Source of the DNA: Fulvia fulva
Lineage: Eukaryota; Ascomycota; Dothideomycetes; Mycosphaerellales; Mycosphaerellaceae
NCBI RefSeq assembly: GCF_020509005.1
Contig: NC_063022.1
Coordinates: 1,984,001-2,048,000 of the forward strand
Reading direction: 5' to 3'
DNA: 64,000 nucleotides
Below, in pieces: positions 10,743 through 20,770 of the stretch; positions within the stretch are counted from its first letter, which is position 1; every line of letters begins with the position of its first letter. The notes under the pieces were generated by a model that saw nothing but the letters and a program-made list of their open reading frames with translations, made no database searches and was not told where the DNA came from. The translations under genes were made by a program, and so were the position numbers.

Positions 10743-13700
10743 ATGTCAACGAAAGCTGCCTTGAAAGCGGCAAAAACAGCCCTCGACAATCAGCAATATG
10801 ACAAGGCAGCCAAGCAAGCACAGTCTGTGCTATCATCAGATCCCGACAATCACTTCGCCAAGCTGTTCCTAGGTCGTGCTTTCGAGAAGCAAGGGAATTT
10901 TGACGATGCGGCAAAGACTTACAACTCCGCCGCCAAGGCAAAACCGGACGACTCGCAAGCGTGGCTTGGTCTTTGCAGCGTGTATGAAGCACAAGGCGCC
11001 GAGAGACTCAATGAATATCGAGAAGCCGCGGTGAAAGTGGCCCAGATACATGCTGCTGCGGATGACAGAGATCGCTGCCAGGTTGTGATCGACAAGCTCG
11101 TGGGGTCCACGAAGCAGCATGGCAATCAGTTTCAGCAGAAGAAGACGCTGAAGGTCTTGCTTCCTGGTGGCCCTGTCTATGATTTCCTCGAGGGTCGAGT
11201 TCAGCAACCTGTCATTACGTACATGCGTCTGGCTGAGATCACCGAGACCGATGAAGCGCAGCGCATCAGCAAGGAAGTTGGCGAGAGGCGGACGAGAATT
11301 GGCGCAAAGCTGGGGCAGGTCACTGTAGATGTGAAGCGAGAAGTCTTTGGAAGCAGTGATCTGGAGCGACTTTACCAAGAAGTTATCAATTGGTCCGGTG
11401 ATGACGAGGTGCGGAGGCAGTTCGAGGAGAAACTGCTTCAACGAGCATTTGATGTGCTCATCGTTCTCACTCTGGAAGAAAAGGCTGCTAAGCTGGACCA
11501 GGTTTTGAATCTGGCCGAAGGCATGGTTATTATTCACCATCCATTTCAGCTGGCTTGGGACTTGGTACTGGAGACGAGAGACCTTGACGAGCTACGGGAC
11601 CTGGATGCCGGCATACTGCGAGAATACGTGGCATTGTTTCCGACCTCTGGCCTCGGCAGAATCTTGGATGGCTGGCTGAGCAGTGAGCTTTCACCATTCC
11701 CAGCGCCGCCAAAAGGCGAGGATGATGAGGAGCCCCCAAAACAGCTCAGTGCAGAGGATCGGTTGCTACTGCTTACTGAGGGTCTTTCCAGTGCAGAACA
11801 GTCTCCATTTGCGCATCGGCTAGTGAGTGACTACTACCTACACCTGGAAGAACATGAAAGCGCTGCAGCAACTGCAAGATCAGGTCTTAGGGCAGTGCAA
11901 GTCGAGTCAGGCAAGCTTGGAATGAGCTTCCAGAACACTAAAGATGCGTTGAATTCCGTACTGGGCACAGCTCTGGTTCATTATCAAGCTCCCAGGAATC
12001 ATGCAGAAGCTCGGAGACTATTCGAAGACATTCAGCAACGCAAACCAAAGTCCACGCCGGCGTTGATCGGTCTCGGCATCATTCTGGAAGAGACCCAGGA
12101 CTACCAGGATGCGATTGCTTTCTTTGAGCGAGCTCTGCAGGAAGACAAGGGCAACGTGCGCGTGGGTACGGAGCTTGCTTGGTGTAGGGCACTGAGCGGT
12201 AACTACTCACAAGCTATTGAAGAGCTTCAGAATGCGCTCGAGGTGATCAGGCCTGATGATCCACGCTCAAAAGACTTGCGGGCGCAGACTATATACCGGC
12301 TGGGAGTGTGCCTCTGGGAGACTGACACATCAAAGGCGGCACGGCGGGATCGAAATGGCGCTTACAGTCAGTTTCTGGCTGCCATACGAACGAACGTCAA
12401 TTTCGCTCCTCCGTATACAAGCTTGGGCATCTACTACGCCGACTACGGAAAGGACAAGAAGCGCGCACGACAGTGCTTTCAAAAAGCATTCGAGCTGTCC
12501 CCTGCCGAGGTCGTGGCAGCTGAGCGCCTGGCGAAGTCATTCGCTGACCAAGGTGACTGGGAAATTGTCGAAGTCATCGCTCAGAGGGTGGTTGACTCGG
12601 GCAGGGCACGACCGCCTCCGGGTTCCAAGAAGAAGGGCATTAGCTGGCCATTCTCGGCTCTTGGAGTTGTTCAGATGAACAAGCAGGAGTACCAGCAGGC
12701 GATTGTCTCGTTCCTCGCAGCTTTGCGCATCTCACCTGAAGACTATCAATCATATGTTGGCCTTGGTGAGAGCTACCACAATTCCGGACGATACAATTCA
12801 GCACTTCGGACTTTCAATTACGCTCTTGAGCCGCACGATGGCATTTCGATGAAGGTCTCCGGTGAGATATGGTTTGCGAGATACATGCTTGCCAACGTAC
12901 ACAGGGAGCTTGGCGAGTATGATGAAGCCGAAGCTGGCCTTCGACATGTCTTAGAGGAGCGACCGACAGAGTTTGGTGTGCTGGTGTCGCTTCTGCAGAC
13001 TTACGTGGAACATGCTGGCAAGTGTTTGGAAGGTGGGCTCTTCGGTCAGGCCGTTGAAAACGCTAAGAGCGCGATTGCGATTGCGATGACAATCGCGAAA
13101 GATACGCCCAACGCTTTCAACTTGTGGAAAGCTGTTGGAGATGCATGCTCACTGTTCTCATGGATCCTGAGTGGCACATCGGACTTCCCCACCGAGGACA
13201 TCAAAGCGCTGCTGGATACCTCAAGCGATGGGAATACATACGATATCCTCAGCGATGTTGATCGGATTACTTTAACAGGTATCGACGATGACGGTGGATT
13301 GCCCACATCTTTGATCGCAACTGTACTTGCGTACAAGAGAGCCGTGCACGCATCGTCTCACGATGTCCATGCGCAAGCTGTCGCATGGTACAATCTCGGC
13401 TGGGCAGAACAACGAGCCCATGCTTGCAGTGATGCTAAGGCTGGGAAGAAGTATCTTACTACTGCAGTGAGAAGCTTCAAGCGTGCGATTGAGCTAGAAG
13501 CTGGCAACTACGAATTCTGGAATGCGCTAGGCGTGGTCACTACCACTCTCAACCCAAAGATTGCTCAGCATGCTTTCGTGCGCTCTTTGCATCTCAACGA
13601 GCTCAATGCCAAGGTCTGGGCCAACTTGGGCGTGCTCTATCTGCTACAAAACGACACTGAGCTCGCACACTCAGCATTCAGCCGGTCTCAAAGTACGGAT

Positions 13701-14900
13701 CCGACCTATGCGCATGCTTGGATCGGCGAGGGCTGGATAGCATTGCTCTTGGGCGACACCAACGAGGCGCTGAACCACTTCACTCATGCCTTGGAGATTT
13801 CGGATTCCACATCCGTCATTGCGAAGCGACAATATTCCGTCTCCAGCTTCGACTATCTTTTGACTTCGCCGACGGCGTCGAACGACCTCACGAAGCTGAT
13901 CCAACCTATCTTCGCCCTCGAACAGCTTCGTACCCAAGTCCCTCAGGATCTGCCGTACCAACATCTTGCTGCGCTACTACTCGAACGTGTTGGCGATCAC
14001 ATAGCCGCCATCGAGGCACTGACAGAACTCGTTGAGGCAGCAGAAGCTGAGTTCGAGGCCACAGAGTCACAGGCTGCGGAAGCGAGATATGCCATGGCGA
14101 AGTCTGATCTTGCTCGTAATCAGCTCGCAGCAGGCTTATTCGCAGACGCTGTCGAGAACGCGGACACTGCACTTGACCTCACGTCTGGTGCTGATAACAG
14201 CGGCTTAAATGCAGAGGCCCGACGCAGACTTCGACTTTCGGCGCAACTCACCTCCGCATTGGCCCAATACAATCTCGGTCAGCTGAACGACAGTATCACC
14301 ATGTTCAAGGCGGCGCTCAAGGAGAGCCAGACAAATCCGGATGTTGTCAGCTCGCTCGTCAAAGTGTTGTGGGCATACGGCGAGAAGCAGGTCGCCAGCG
14401 ATTCTGCGTTCGAGAGCTTTGAGAAGAATCCAGACCACGTTGGGGCGGTGACCCTATTAGGTGCCATTGCTGCCCTCAATGACAATCACGAAACGGCTGC
14501 TGCTGTGCGCGACGACCTATTACTTCTCCGTACGAAGGACACTATCTCTGGTCATGACCTTGATGGGATTGAAAACCTTCTATCGGCAATGGCAGCTATT
14601 ACAACAGGAAGTGGAGATGAAGGTGCCTTGGAAGAAGCCCGGGCTGCCATCATGCTGAAGCCAGACCATCCTCAAGCATGGTCGGAACTGGCCGAGCTTT
14701 CTGGCGAAGTGTACGCAGCCGAGATGGCGCTGAAGACTGCTTCACAGGCTGTGCCGCCGCTTGGCGATATGGAAGTTCGCGAGTTGGCGAGAGCGTTTGC
14801 TGGTGTTGGCACTGCGGGAGATGCTCAGCGAGCCATCTTCCTGGCGCCCTGGGAAAGTTGTGGTTGGAATGCTATGAGTGAAGTCATTGGCAACAGGTGA
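10743..14900 (+). CDS. SKI3: Ski complex TPR subunit Ski3
   Basis: A single uninterrupted frame of 1385 residues. It is built of tetratricopeptide repeats from the N-terminus (ALKAAKTALDNQQYDKAAKQ; HFAKLFLGRAFEKQGNFDDA) through to the C-terminus, with clear repeat clusters at about 430-500, 545-620, 645-760 and 890-1050. Length, all-TPR architecture and the N-terminal block ending ETRDLDELRDLD match fungal Ski3 (animal TTC37). Ski3 scaffolds the Ski2 helicase and Ski8, feeding mRNA into the cytoplasmic exosome for 3'-5' decay. No intron is seen. It is convergent with the membrane-protein gene whose stop is only 36 bp away. The family call is strong. Confidence 0.9.
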   Translation: MSTKAALKAAKTALDNQQYDKAAKQAQSVLSSDPDNHFAKLFLGRAFEKQGNFDDAAKTYNSAAKAKPDDSQAWLGLCSVYEAQGAERLNEYREAAVKVAQIHAAADDRDRCQVVIDKLVGSTKQHGNQFQQKKTLKVLLPGGPVYDFLEGRVQQPVITYMRLAEITETDEAQRISKEVGERRTRIGAKLGQVTVDVKREVFGSSDLERLYQEVINWSGDDEVRRQFEEKLLQRAFDVLIVLTLEEKAAKLDQVLNLAEGMVIIHHPFQLAWDLVLETRDLDELRDLDAGILREYVALFPTSGLGRILDGWLSSELSPFPAPPKGEDDEEPPKQLSAEDRLLLLTEGLSSAEQSPFAHRLVSDYYLHLEEHESAAATARSGLRAVQVESGKLGMSFQNTKDALNSVLGTALVHYQAPRNHAEARRLFEDIQQRKPKSTPALIGLGIILEETQDYQDAIAFFERALQEDKGNVRVGTELAWCRALSGNYSQAIEELQNALEVIRPDDPRSKDLRAQTIYRLGVCLWETDTSKAARRDRNGAYSQFLAAIRTNVNFAPPYTSLGIYYADYGKDKKRARQCFQKAFELSPAEVVAAERLAKSFADQGDWEIVEVIAQRVVDSGRARPPPGSKKKGISWPFSALGVVQMNKQEYQQAIVSFLAALRISPEDYQSYVGLGESYHNSGRYNSALRTFNYALEPHDGISMKVSGEIWFARYMLANVHRELGEYDEAEAGLRHVLEERPTEFGVLVSLLQTYVEHAGKCLEGGLFGQAVENAKSAIAIAMTIAKDTPNAFNLWKAVGDACSLFSWILSGTSDFPTEDIKALLDTSSDGNTYDILSDVDRITLTGIDDDGGLPTSLIATVLAYKRAVHASSHDVHAQAVAWYNLGWAEQRAHACSDAKAGKKYLTTAVRSFKRAIELEAGNYEFWNALGVVTTTLNPKIAQHAFVRSLHLNELNAKVWANLGVLYLLQNDTELAHSAFSRSQSTDPTYAHAWIGEGWIALLLGDTNEALNHFTHALEISDSTSVIAKRQYSVSSFDYLLTSPTASNDLTKLIQPIFALEQLRTQVPQDLPYQHLAALLLERVGDHIAAIEALTELVEAAEAEFEATESQAAEARYAMAKSDLARNQLAAGLFADAVENADTALDLTSGADNSGLNAEARRRLRLSAQLTSALAQYNLGQLNDSITMFKAALKESQTNPDVVSSLVKVLWAYGEKQVASDSAFESFEKNPDHVGAVTLLGAIAALNDNHETAAAVRDDLLLLRTKDTISGHDLDGIENLLSAMAAITTGSGDEGALEEARAAIMLKPDHPQAWSELAELSGEVYAAEMALKTASQAVPPLGDMEVRELARAFAGVGTAGDAQRAIFLAPWESCGWNAMSEVIGNR

Positions 14901-14938
14901 CCGGAGATCAGACAACAACAGTTCCTCTGTCTTGTTGT

Positions 14939-15622
14939 TCAGTCGTCTTCCCCATGCTCCAAGGCTTTATCCGACCAGTGGACCATCACTCCTTCGACTA
15001 GTCGCATGTCGTCGTACTTATTAATCCAGTCCTTTAAACCTTTGCTGTACGCATCGTCGGCCTCCTTATGCCTTCGGTGTGACTCCTGTAGACACTCCAC
15101 GGCTCGTATGACAATATACCGGCCGATAGCTGCAACAAATCCAAGAACAAAGGCAATGAGCCTCCAGAACACAAGAGCCAGAGCATAAAGCGCTAATGCG
15201 ACTTCGTAGCAAGCTCTTGCGACCCATTGTGCAGCGTCCGAGATATGTACCTCCTTTTCCAGAAACCAACCGAAAGGCAAAGCGAAAATCCAGACCGAAA
15301 GAACAACCACAGCGACACAAAAACCAGGCACGGAGAGCGGAATTACCAAAGTGAGGACGCCGAGTGTAGTGCAAAACTTTATGATGACCTTGTCTACGGC
15401 ATCAAGTCTGCCATCTCTGTACGGACCGCGACCCAGGATTGCAGCCACAAGACAGTGAGCGACTAGGGTACAGAGGAATGATCCAAGTAGGCCGAGCCAG
15501 ATGTTCCAGAGAGTTGCTGGAGCATCGAGCCAGCCGGGCTTGCTTGAGCTCTGTGCTTCGAGCACAGCCTTGATTGCTGCGAGTTGACTCGCAGTCAAGC
15601 TCGCTTCGTCAATGTACACCAT
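14939..15622 (-). CDS. Hypothetical multi-pass membrane protein
   Basis: The only in-frame ATG is at 15622 (MVYIDEASLT), with a good purine at -3, giving 227 residues; the frame is open further upstream but without ATG. There are about four hydrophobic segments: LWNIWLGLLGSFLCTLVAHC, TLGVLTLVIPLSVPGFCVAV running into VVLSVWIFALPFGWF, and ALALYALALVFWRLIAFVLG. The C-terminus is polar and acidic (WSDKALEHGEDD). I do not recognise the family, and no catalytic motif is visible. It converges on SKI3 with a 38 bp gap, so the two 3' UTRs very likely overlap. Confidence 0.6.
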   Translation of the reverse strand: MVYIDEASLTASQLAAIKAVLEAQSSSKPGWLDAPATLWNIWLGLLGSFLCTLVAHCLVAAILGRGPYRDGRLDAVDKVIIKFCTTLGVLTLVIPLSVPGFCVAVVVLSVWIFALPFGWFLEKEVHISDAAQWVARACYEVALALYALALVFWRLIAFVLGFVAAIGRYIVIRAVECLQESHRRHKEADDAYSKGLKDWINKYDDMRLVEGVMVHWSDKALEHGEDD

Positions 15623-16239
15623 GATGGTGCGGCCGAGGCTTGATCCTTTTATTGAGTTTGATTTCGGTCTATTTGTGTTCGTGTACGCGGTGTGAGTCTG
15701 TGGCTTGGTGTACACTCTTCTACAGATCGAACACTCACATACACTGAGGAAGCCAGTGTGCCATATCGCTCCTCCTACCTGTTGCGAGTTGTACTCGAAG
15801 TCGACCGGACAACGAGACTAGACTCACGTCCTCCATGGTAGGAGGGCATCGCGGCATCTATTCAGGCTTCTGCATGCGACACGGAAGGCTGTACCAAGGC
15901 CCCTGCTATCATCGATCGATCTATAAGCTATACCGTCAAGTGTCGAGTTCAATGTCGTACCGAGAATAGCAATAGTAAGCGCTACATCTCAGGCTGATGA
16001 GAGCAGACACTGTATTTGTGAGCCAAGGTATTCTTGAAGTAAATGGTTGATGATAGGGGTGGATTTCGAGATACAAACTGCTCTCGCGATCGTACATGCT
16101 CGAGAGCAGTAGCGATTCTTAGGCTTTTGCCGCAAGAGCACCTCAGTTTTCAGACATCGGGAGGCCCGGCGCACAAGTCCCCAGATTCTGAACGAAATCC
16201 CACCCCGGTGGCTGCCCCTTTACTTTTCAAGAATCCAGG
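15623..16239. promoter_or_regulatory. Divergent intergenic region with a short hairpin
   Basis: This 617 bp region separates two divergently transcribed genes of unknown function. At 16077-16110 it contains a perfect 10 bp inverted repeat (ACTGCTCTCG / CGAGAGCAGT) with a 14 bp loop, 130 bp upstream of the next gene's first ATG; this could be a dyad binding site or a 5' leader hairpin. Otherwise nothing is seen. Confidence 0.45.
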
Positions 16240-17086
16240 ATGGCGGTACCGCCAAGTCGGAAGCCACTGCTGGAGACGACCGCAACTACGACCGAATTCC
16301 ATTCCAGCCAGCATTCTCGTAACACCGCAAAGATGCCAGCGGTACAATTCCAAGACTTACCGGACGCTGCTCCGCGCATTGGTTTTATGAGTTGCCAGCC
16401 TGCGACCTCAGAATGGGACGTACCTCCACCACCATACTCCGGATTAGAAGAGCCCACGCCGGAGATCGCGCGACTGCGCAGATTCCTGTCGTTTTGCTTG
16501 GCTATCGACTATGAGTGTCTCGAAATCTCTCCAGACCTACTTGACAAGAAGGAGCTATTGCACTGGGCAGCCATAAGTCAGCTTTGCTTCGGAGTCTTTA
16601 CAAAAGCTCGACCACGTTCCAGGTGGCCTCTTTTGGATTGGCCAAAGAATGCTGTCCATCATCCGCAGATCGAAAAATACATACTGAAGCCCGCTACGGC
16701 CCTGGGAGTCCCAGCTCAAATGGTGTTCCTCATGACAAGGGTTTTTATAACCGCCCTGGACAACCTGTATCAGCATACCCTTGAGGAGATTGTACTGGCC
16801 TACGGACATAATGTCTTAGCCTACAGAATTTACACCGATCGGGTATATCTCTTCGATAGAGTGCTTCCGCCAGATTCGGATTACAGGGCTCGCATAGAGG
16901 CAAACAACCGCAAAGCCGAAGAACGATGGTTCGAGAAGCTTGGCCCTCGGAAGTGGACAAGGCGGCACCCAGGACCAAATTTCGCCTCAATCGAAGGATG
17001 GCTCTTCAGTAACGTAAGTGAGGTCAGGTGCAAAAACCTTGATGAGACACATACAGGACGCCCATGACTTCTGCCCTGTCGTTTAA
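16240..17086 (+). CDS. Hypothetical protein, two exons
   Basis: Exon 1, 16240-17013, ends at a consensus donor GTAAGT; a 43 bp intron and an acceptor at 17056 lead to a nine-codon last exon (DAHDFCPVV, then TAA at 17084-17086). The joined frame gives 267 residues from the ATG at 16240, or 236 from the second ATG at 16333 (MPAVQFQDLP), which may be the real start. The middle contains helical, tryptophan-containing sequence (ISQLCFGVFTKARPRSRWPL) and the C-terminal part is strongly basic (EKLGPRKWTRRHPGP). There is no signal peptide or membrane segment. I do not recognise the family. The intron is short for the window, so reading through it (275 residues) is an alternative. Confidence 0.55.
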
Positions 17087-17794
17087 AACACCTAGGCTAA
17101 CATACTCCCTCACCTTTAGCTTGTATTCGGAGTCTTGTGGCTTATCCCATCGGTGCCGGGTACCGTTCTCATGACTCACACTCGCCGTCTCTACGATCGT
17201 GTCGACCGGTCTTTGTCACCGCGTGCCACTTTGAGTGGTCATCAGAAGAAAGAAAGACGATGACAATTTCAACCAAGGATACAATTATTGGGCAGTCCGA
17301 GGTCTTCTACATCATTGCTACAGGTTCGAGATTCGCAAGTGAGAAACTTCGAAGCTCCGTCAAGCTTTACCACGCGATAGGACAAGCTACACCAAGCTCG
17401 CGCTAGAGCTACTGCGCTAGGCTCCGCGGAGCAAGGCCGAGATATTGATAGTGATGGGGCAAGTCAGTATAGAGAGGGCTGGCAGACATCGGAAGGATGA
17501 GGCCAGAAGCTGGATGTTGCGGCAAGCGTCCTACCCGCCTCTTGCTTTTTGTGAGGGAAGGTGGAAACGCGAGATCGACAACAACGTCACGTTCTCGTGA
17601 TTACCCTGTACTTAACTTCCGAGGAGCATCTCTCCTTCTTCGATAAGATCGACATCACTACTATTGCTCTCTGTATAACGGCTGCACTCTGCAATGAGAT
17701 CAACACGCCGCCCTCTCCCTTACGCATACTTGCTGCCACAAGTGGCCTCTTACAAACTATCTCGGCACTGCCCCAATACTCTCCTCTTTCCGCT
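17087..17794. other. Intergenic gap
   Basis: About 700 bp with only short overlapping frames. A frame open from 17561 runs into the next small gene, but its sequence before the ATG at 17795 has no domain signal and probably is 5' UTR. Confidence 0.45.
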
Positions 17795-18106
17795 ATGGAC
17801 CAGACCACAGACGACAGGCTTGTAGATCTCCAGCGTCAGATCAGAAGCTGGCGACCCTTACATCCAGTCTACTCCTACATCTCATTGTTGTTCCTGGCCG
17901 TTGGTGCAATCTGCTCGTACATTCGTTACCACAACGGATGGAGCTACGAAGAAGCTGGTGTCTGGATCAACCTAGGCTTTTGGGGCGGGTACATCGGTGG
18001 TGCCGCGATCTCAGTGTTTATTAATATGTGGGGACGGCGAATTAGCCGGGAAATGGAGAACAATATGCAGGAATTCGAGAGAGAACAAGCAAAGAGAGCT
18101 TTGTAA
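17795..18106 (+). CDS. Small two-pass membrane protein of unknown function
   Basis: From the ATG at 17795 (MDQTTDDRLVDLQ) the frame encodes 103 residues. Two hydrophobic helices are clear: PVYSYISLLFLAVGAICSYI at about 27-46, and a Gly-rich one containing LGFWGGYIGGAAISVFIN at about 63-80. A charged C-terminal helix follows (RRISREMENNMQEFEREQ) and is likely coiled. The open frame starts earlier, at 17561, giving 181 residues, but the upstream part looks like leader sequence. I do not recognise the family. Confidence 0.5.
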   Translation: MDQTTDDRLVDLQRQIRSWRPLHPVYSYISLLFLAVGAICSYIRYHNGWSYEEAGVWINLGFWGGYIGGAAISVFINMWGRRISREMENNMQEFEREQAKRAL

Positions 18107-18642
18107 CATGGCCGTGGTTGTGAGGTTCTGAGGGTCGGCGACGACGGGCAGACTACGACGGTAGAAATTGCAAGGTCGTAAGCTGATGACGGTATAGATG
18201 CTGCCCACTCTAGACATGTGTTCAATCAGCAGCGCGGCAGTGTCAGATTAGGGCGTTCGCTATGTCATGCGGGTGAGAGGAGAAGATGATCAACCCGTGT
18301 ATGTTGAGCGCTGGAGACGGAGTGCGCAGACACTTACATGGCTTAGGCGCGTCCCCAATCGAGAAATTTGGTCTGCATGTACCAGATCATTCCAGTGACA
18401 AGAGTTCGATTCAGTTCGTTCCATTGTCTGCGACATGCATTCTACTGTCTTACATCTTGCAGCATGGACCTGCAACATGTTGCAAACGTACTTTCAGCTT
18501 CCTTCATGGCGTATAAATATGACGAGGGACACAAGTTCATCTGGACGTGCCAGTCTTGTTCCTCAACACAACCAAAGGTCTTCAGCAGTGGCCACTCGTT
18601 CAAGACAGCTATCAAGACTTCAAGACCATAGCCTGCCCCTTC
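18107..18642. other. Intergenic gap before the RING gene
   Basis: About 530 bp. A plus-strand frame ending near 18631 reads YKYDEGHKFIWTCQSC and might be a lost upstream part of the RING gene in another frame, but I could not join it by a credible intron. Otherwise nothing is supported. Confidence 0.35.
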
Positions 18643-19242
18643 ATGACTCCTGTTAGGGGTTGCGCAACGAAGGTCTGCGGTATCGTCAAGGCATATTACC
18701 CCTATCCAACAAACCGGCTTCCCCAACGGCAACAGTTCCTGGACTCGTTACGATCGACAAGCCCGCCGACGGACGCTGATGAGCATTGCGCTCTATGTTA
18801 CGACAAGCATGACGATCCAGTTCTGCTTCCTTGCAACCACATATAATGCCGACAATGCATCAGTACTCTCGTGGACCAAGGCTTCTTACGCTGTGGACTC
18901 TGCAACAGAGAGCTCTGCTCTAGCAGGAGTGTAGCACTGGCCCGGGTGAGGTTCTATATCGCAGTCATGACCTCTGTGATCACCTTGGCTAGTGTAGCGC
19001 CTTACTACTCCACGATACGTATCGTACCCACGGATAGGGTCGGCGCATTGATTTCGCTGTTGTATACGTTATTCTTTGTGATACTCTGGATACTTCAAGG
19101 CCTCATAGTGGACAGCCAGTTCGATCTGCCCGACCAAGGTCGCGACGTGACCTTAGGCTCCGTATTTTGGGAGTGGTTTCTGTACTTGGCCGTTGTGTGG
19201 CTTCCGTTCTTTCTCTTCTCCCACTGTCACTTTCCGACATAG
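18643..19242 (+). pseudogene. RING-finger membrane protein with a stop codon inside the RING
   Basis: The plus-strand frame reads CALCYDKHDDPVLLPCNHI, then TAA at 18844-18846, then CRQCISTLVDQGFLRCGLC, all in one frame. Counting the stop as one residue, the spacing is C-x2-C-x11-C-x-H-x2-C-x2-C-x11-C-x2-C, an exact C3HC4 RING finger, so the stop replaced one residue between the His and the fourth Cys. After the finger come three hydrophobic segments (FYIAVMTSVITLASVAPYY; GALISLLYTLFFVILWILQG; FLYLAVVWLPFFLFS), then TAG. The intact ancestor would be a membrane-bound E3 ubiquitin ligase. The 5' end is uncertain: 18643 is the nearest in-frame ATG, and the frame is open back to about 18520 without one. 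Confidence 0.75.
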
Positions 19243-19499
19243 ACTGCATGTACGTCCGGATTCGACTGGAAGATTCAATGAAGCTGATCAATGTACAGGC
19301 ATATCGGTCGGTGAGGACCCCGAGAGTATAAATGACTTCGACTCGGAGTCGCGTGGGTGTCCATCAATGGCAGTTCCTTTGTCCCCCCTCCACAAGCATC
19401 AACATTTCGAACAGAACGCCGGATCTGGCAGTCAGCATTCATTGTGTCTTTGTCCAAGACTTCCAACACCACAACTTCTCACCTCCAGTCATCAACAAC

Positions 19500-20243
19500 A
19501 TGCTCTCCATCAGCACCCAAGATCCAGGAGCCGAAAACATGGCAGACATACTGACCACACTCAAAACAACCGTCACCATCGTGGAACCACTCACAAAGAC
19601 AGCACACCGCCCGCTTGAGACCCTCCTCTCGACCGCCAACGACTCAACGCACTCCTTCGATGTCTCCTCAGGCCCACTGTGGGAGAGCATCATCCGCGTC
19701 ACATTACTCCTGATCACATGCCGGGTCGCCTGGAGCAAGTTCTTGATCATCGCCACATACATCAACAACGCATTCCGAGACTGGCTTGACGTTGCGCCTG
19801 GTCCAGCACGAAAGTTCAAAGCCAGAGCAGTCTTTTGGTTCATGGTCACCGTCTATCTGGTGACCCTTACCAACGTCGGACTCTTCCTCTTCGAGCAATT
19901 GTCTCAAATACTCTACCTCATGGAGACCGGCGGCCACGAGCATGTGGGCCTAGTCGGGGCAGAGTGGAGCAAATTCCTGCTGGCAGGAGCGGGGGTTCTG
20001 GCCACGCACAAGCTGCAGAGTGAAGAGGTGGGCATCATGGTCCAGTATGGGAAGAGGGAAGCAAGAAGGCCGGAGGCTGTGTTGCGAGAACCGGTGTGGT
20101 CACTTGTGGGGATCTTTGGGCTGACATGTCTCGTTCTTTCGGAGTTCTGCTCGGGAGTCTTGAGATATCAGGGAGCTTTGGCTGTGACGACAGAAGCTCT
20201 GCTGGTGCAGGTGTCGAAAGTGGTATGGGCGGCAAAGGATTGA
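19500..20243 (+). CDS. Hypothetical membrane protein
   Basis: The ATG at 19500 (MLSISTQDPG) follows a CAACAAC context and gives 247 residues; an earlier ATG at 19332 (303 residues) and a later one at about 19542 (MADILTTL) are alternatives. Hydrophobic segments are IIRVTLLLITCRVAW, AVFWFMVTVYLVTLTNVGLF and WSLVGIFGLTCLVLSEFCSG, with a short basic loop in between (YGKREARRPEAVLREP). There is no signal peptide with a cleavage site. I do not recognise the family. It follows the broken RING gene on the same strand at 260 bp. Confidence 0.55.
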   Translation: MLSISTQDPGAENMADILTTLKTTVTIVEPLTKTAHRPLETLLSTANDSTHSFDVSSGPLWESIIRVTLLLITCRVAWSKFLIIATYINNAFRDWLDVAPGPARKFKARAVFWFMVTVYLVTLTNVGLFLFEQLSQILYLMETGGHEHVGLVGAEWSKFLLAGAGVLATHKLQSEEVGIMVQYGKREARRPEAVLREPVWSLVGIFGLTCLVLSEFCSGVLRYQGALAVTTEALLVQVSKVVWAAKD

Positions 20244-20770
20244 TTGAGCGTGGCGCATGGGCATACATGTACTTGGAAGGTAGCGTTTAGCTGTAACGAC
20301 ATAGTGTATGAGGTTATAGTTGTACTGGGCCTATCTGCGCGATGGTAGATATCATATACCAGTGTCTTTCACGTGCATGCCACCTTCACGTTCGTTCCTT
20401 CTTACGCGATTCGATCTGCAAGGATGTTGCGCTAGCGTGATGATGCTTGCGGCGCAGTTTGAGGCTCGCAGCAGCATTTTGTATCTCAGCGACGGGAACG
20501 GGCCAGGATTGGCAACGACATATCATCAGGTACGTACACGGTGCAGCACCCGTTTCATTCCATCAGCAACGCATCTATGCCGCCTTTTTCGAGGCACAGT
20601 CACGGTGCCGGCGCCTGTATCGCGGATGTCGGCCAATGTTGTCCACCTCACGCGACCACGGCCTGATTGCTCCTGCTACGCCTTGTGCGTACCGTCACCA
20701 GAGGTAGGAGAGGACTGACCACATACTCCATAGACCTCCTTTGTGCACAGGCACCACACCACCGCGCACG
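20244..20770. promoter_or_regulatory. Upstream region of the SPT10-like gene
   Basis: About 530 bp between the membrane-protein stop and the SPT10-like ATG. It presumably contains the promoter; I see no clear TATA element or other feature. Confidence 0.4.

Noticed and set aside
18391..18425. GTTCGATTC-like T-loop pattern suggesting a tRNA
   Set aside because: No acceptor stem or anticodon arm could be paired around it.
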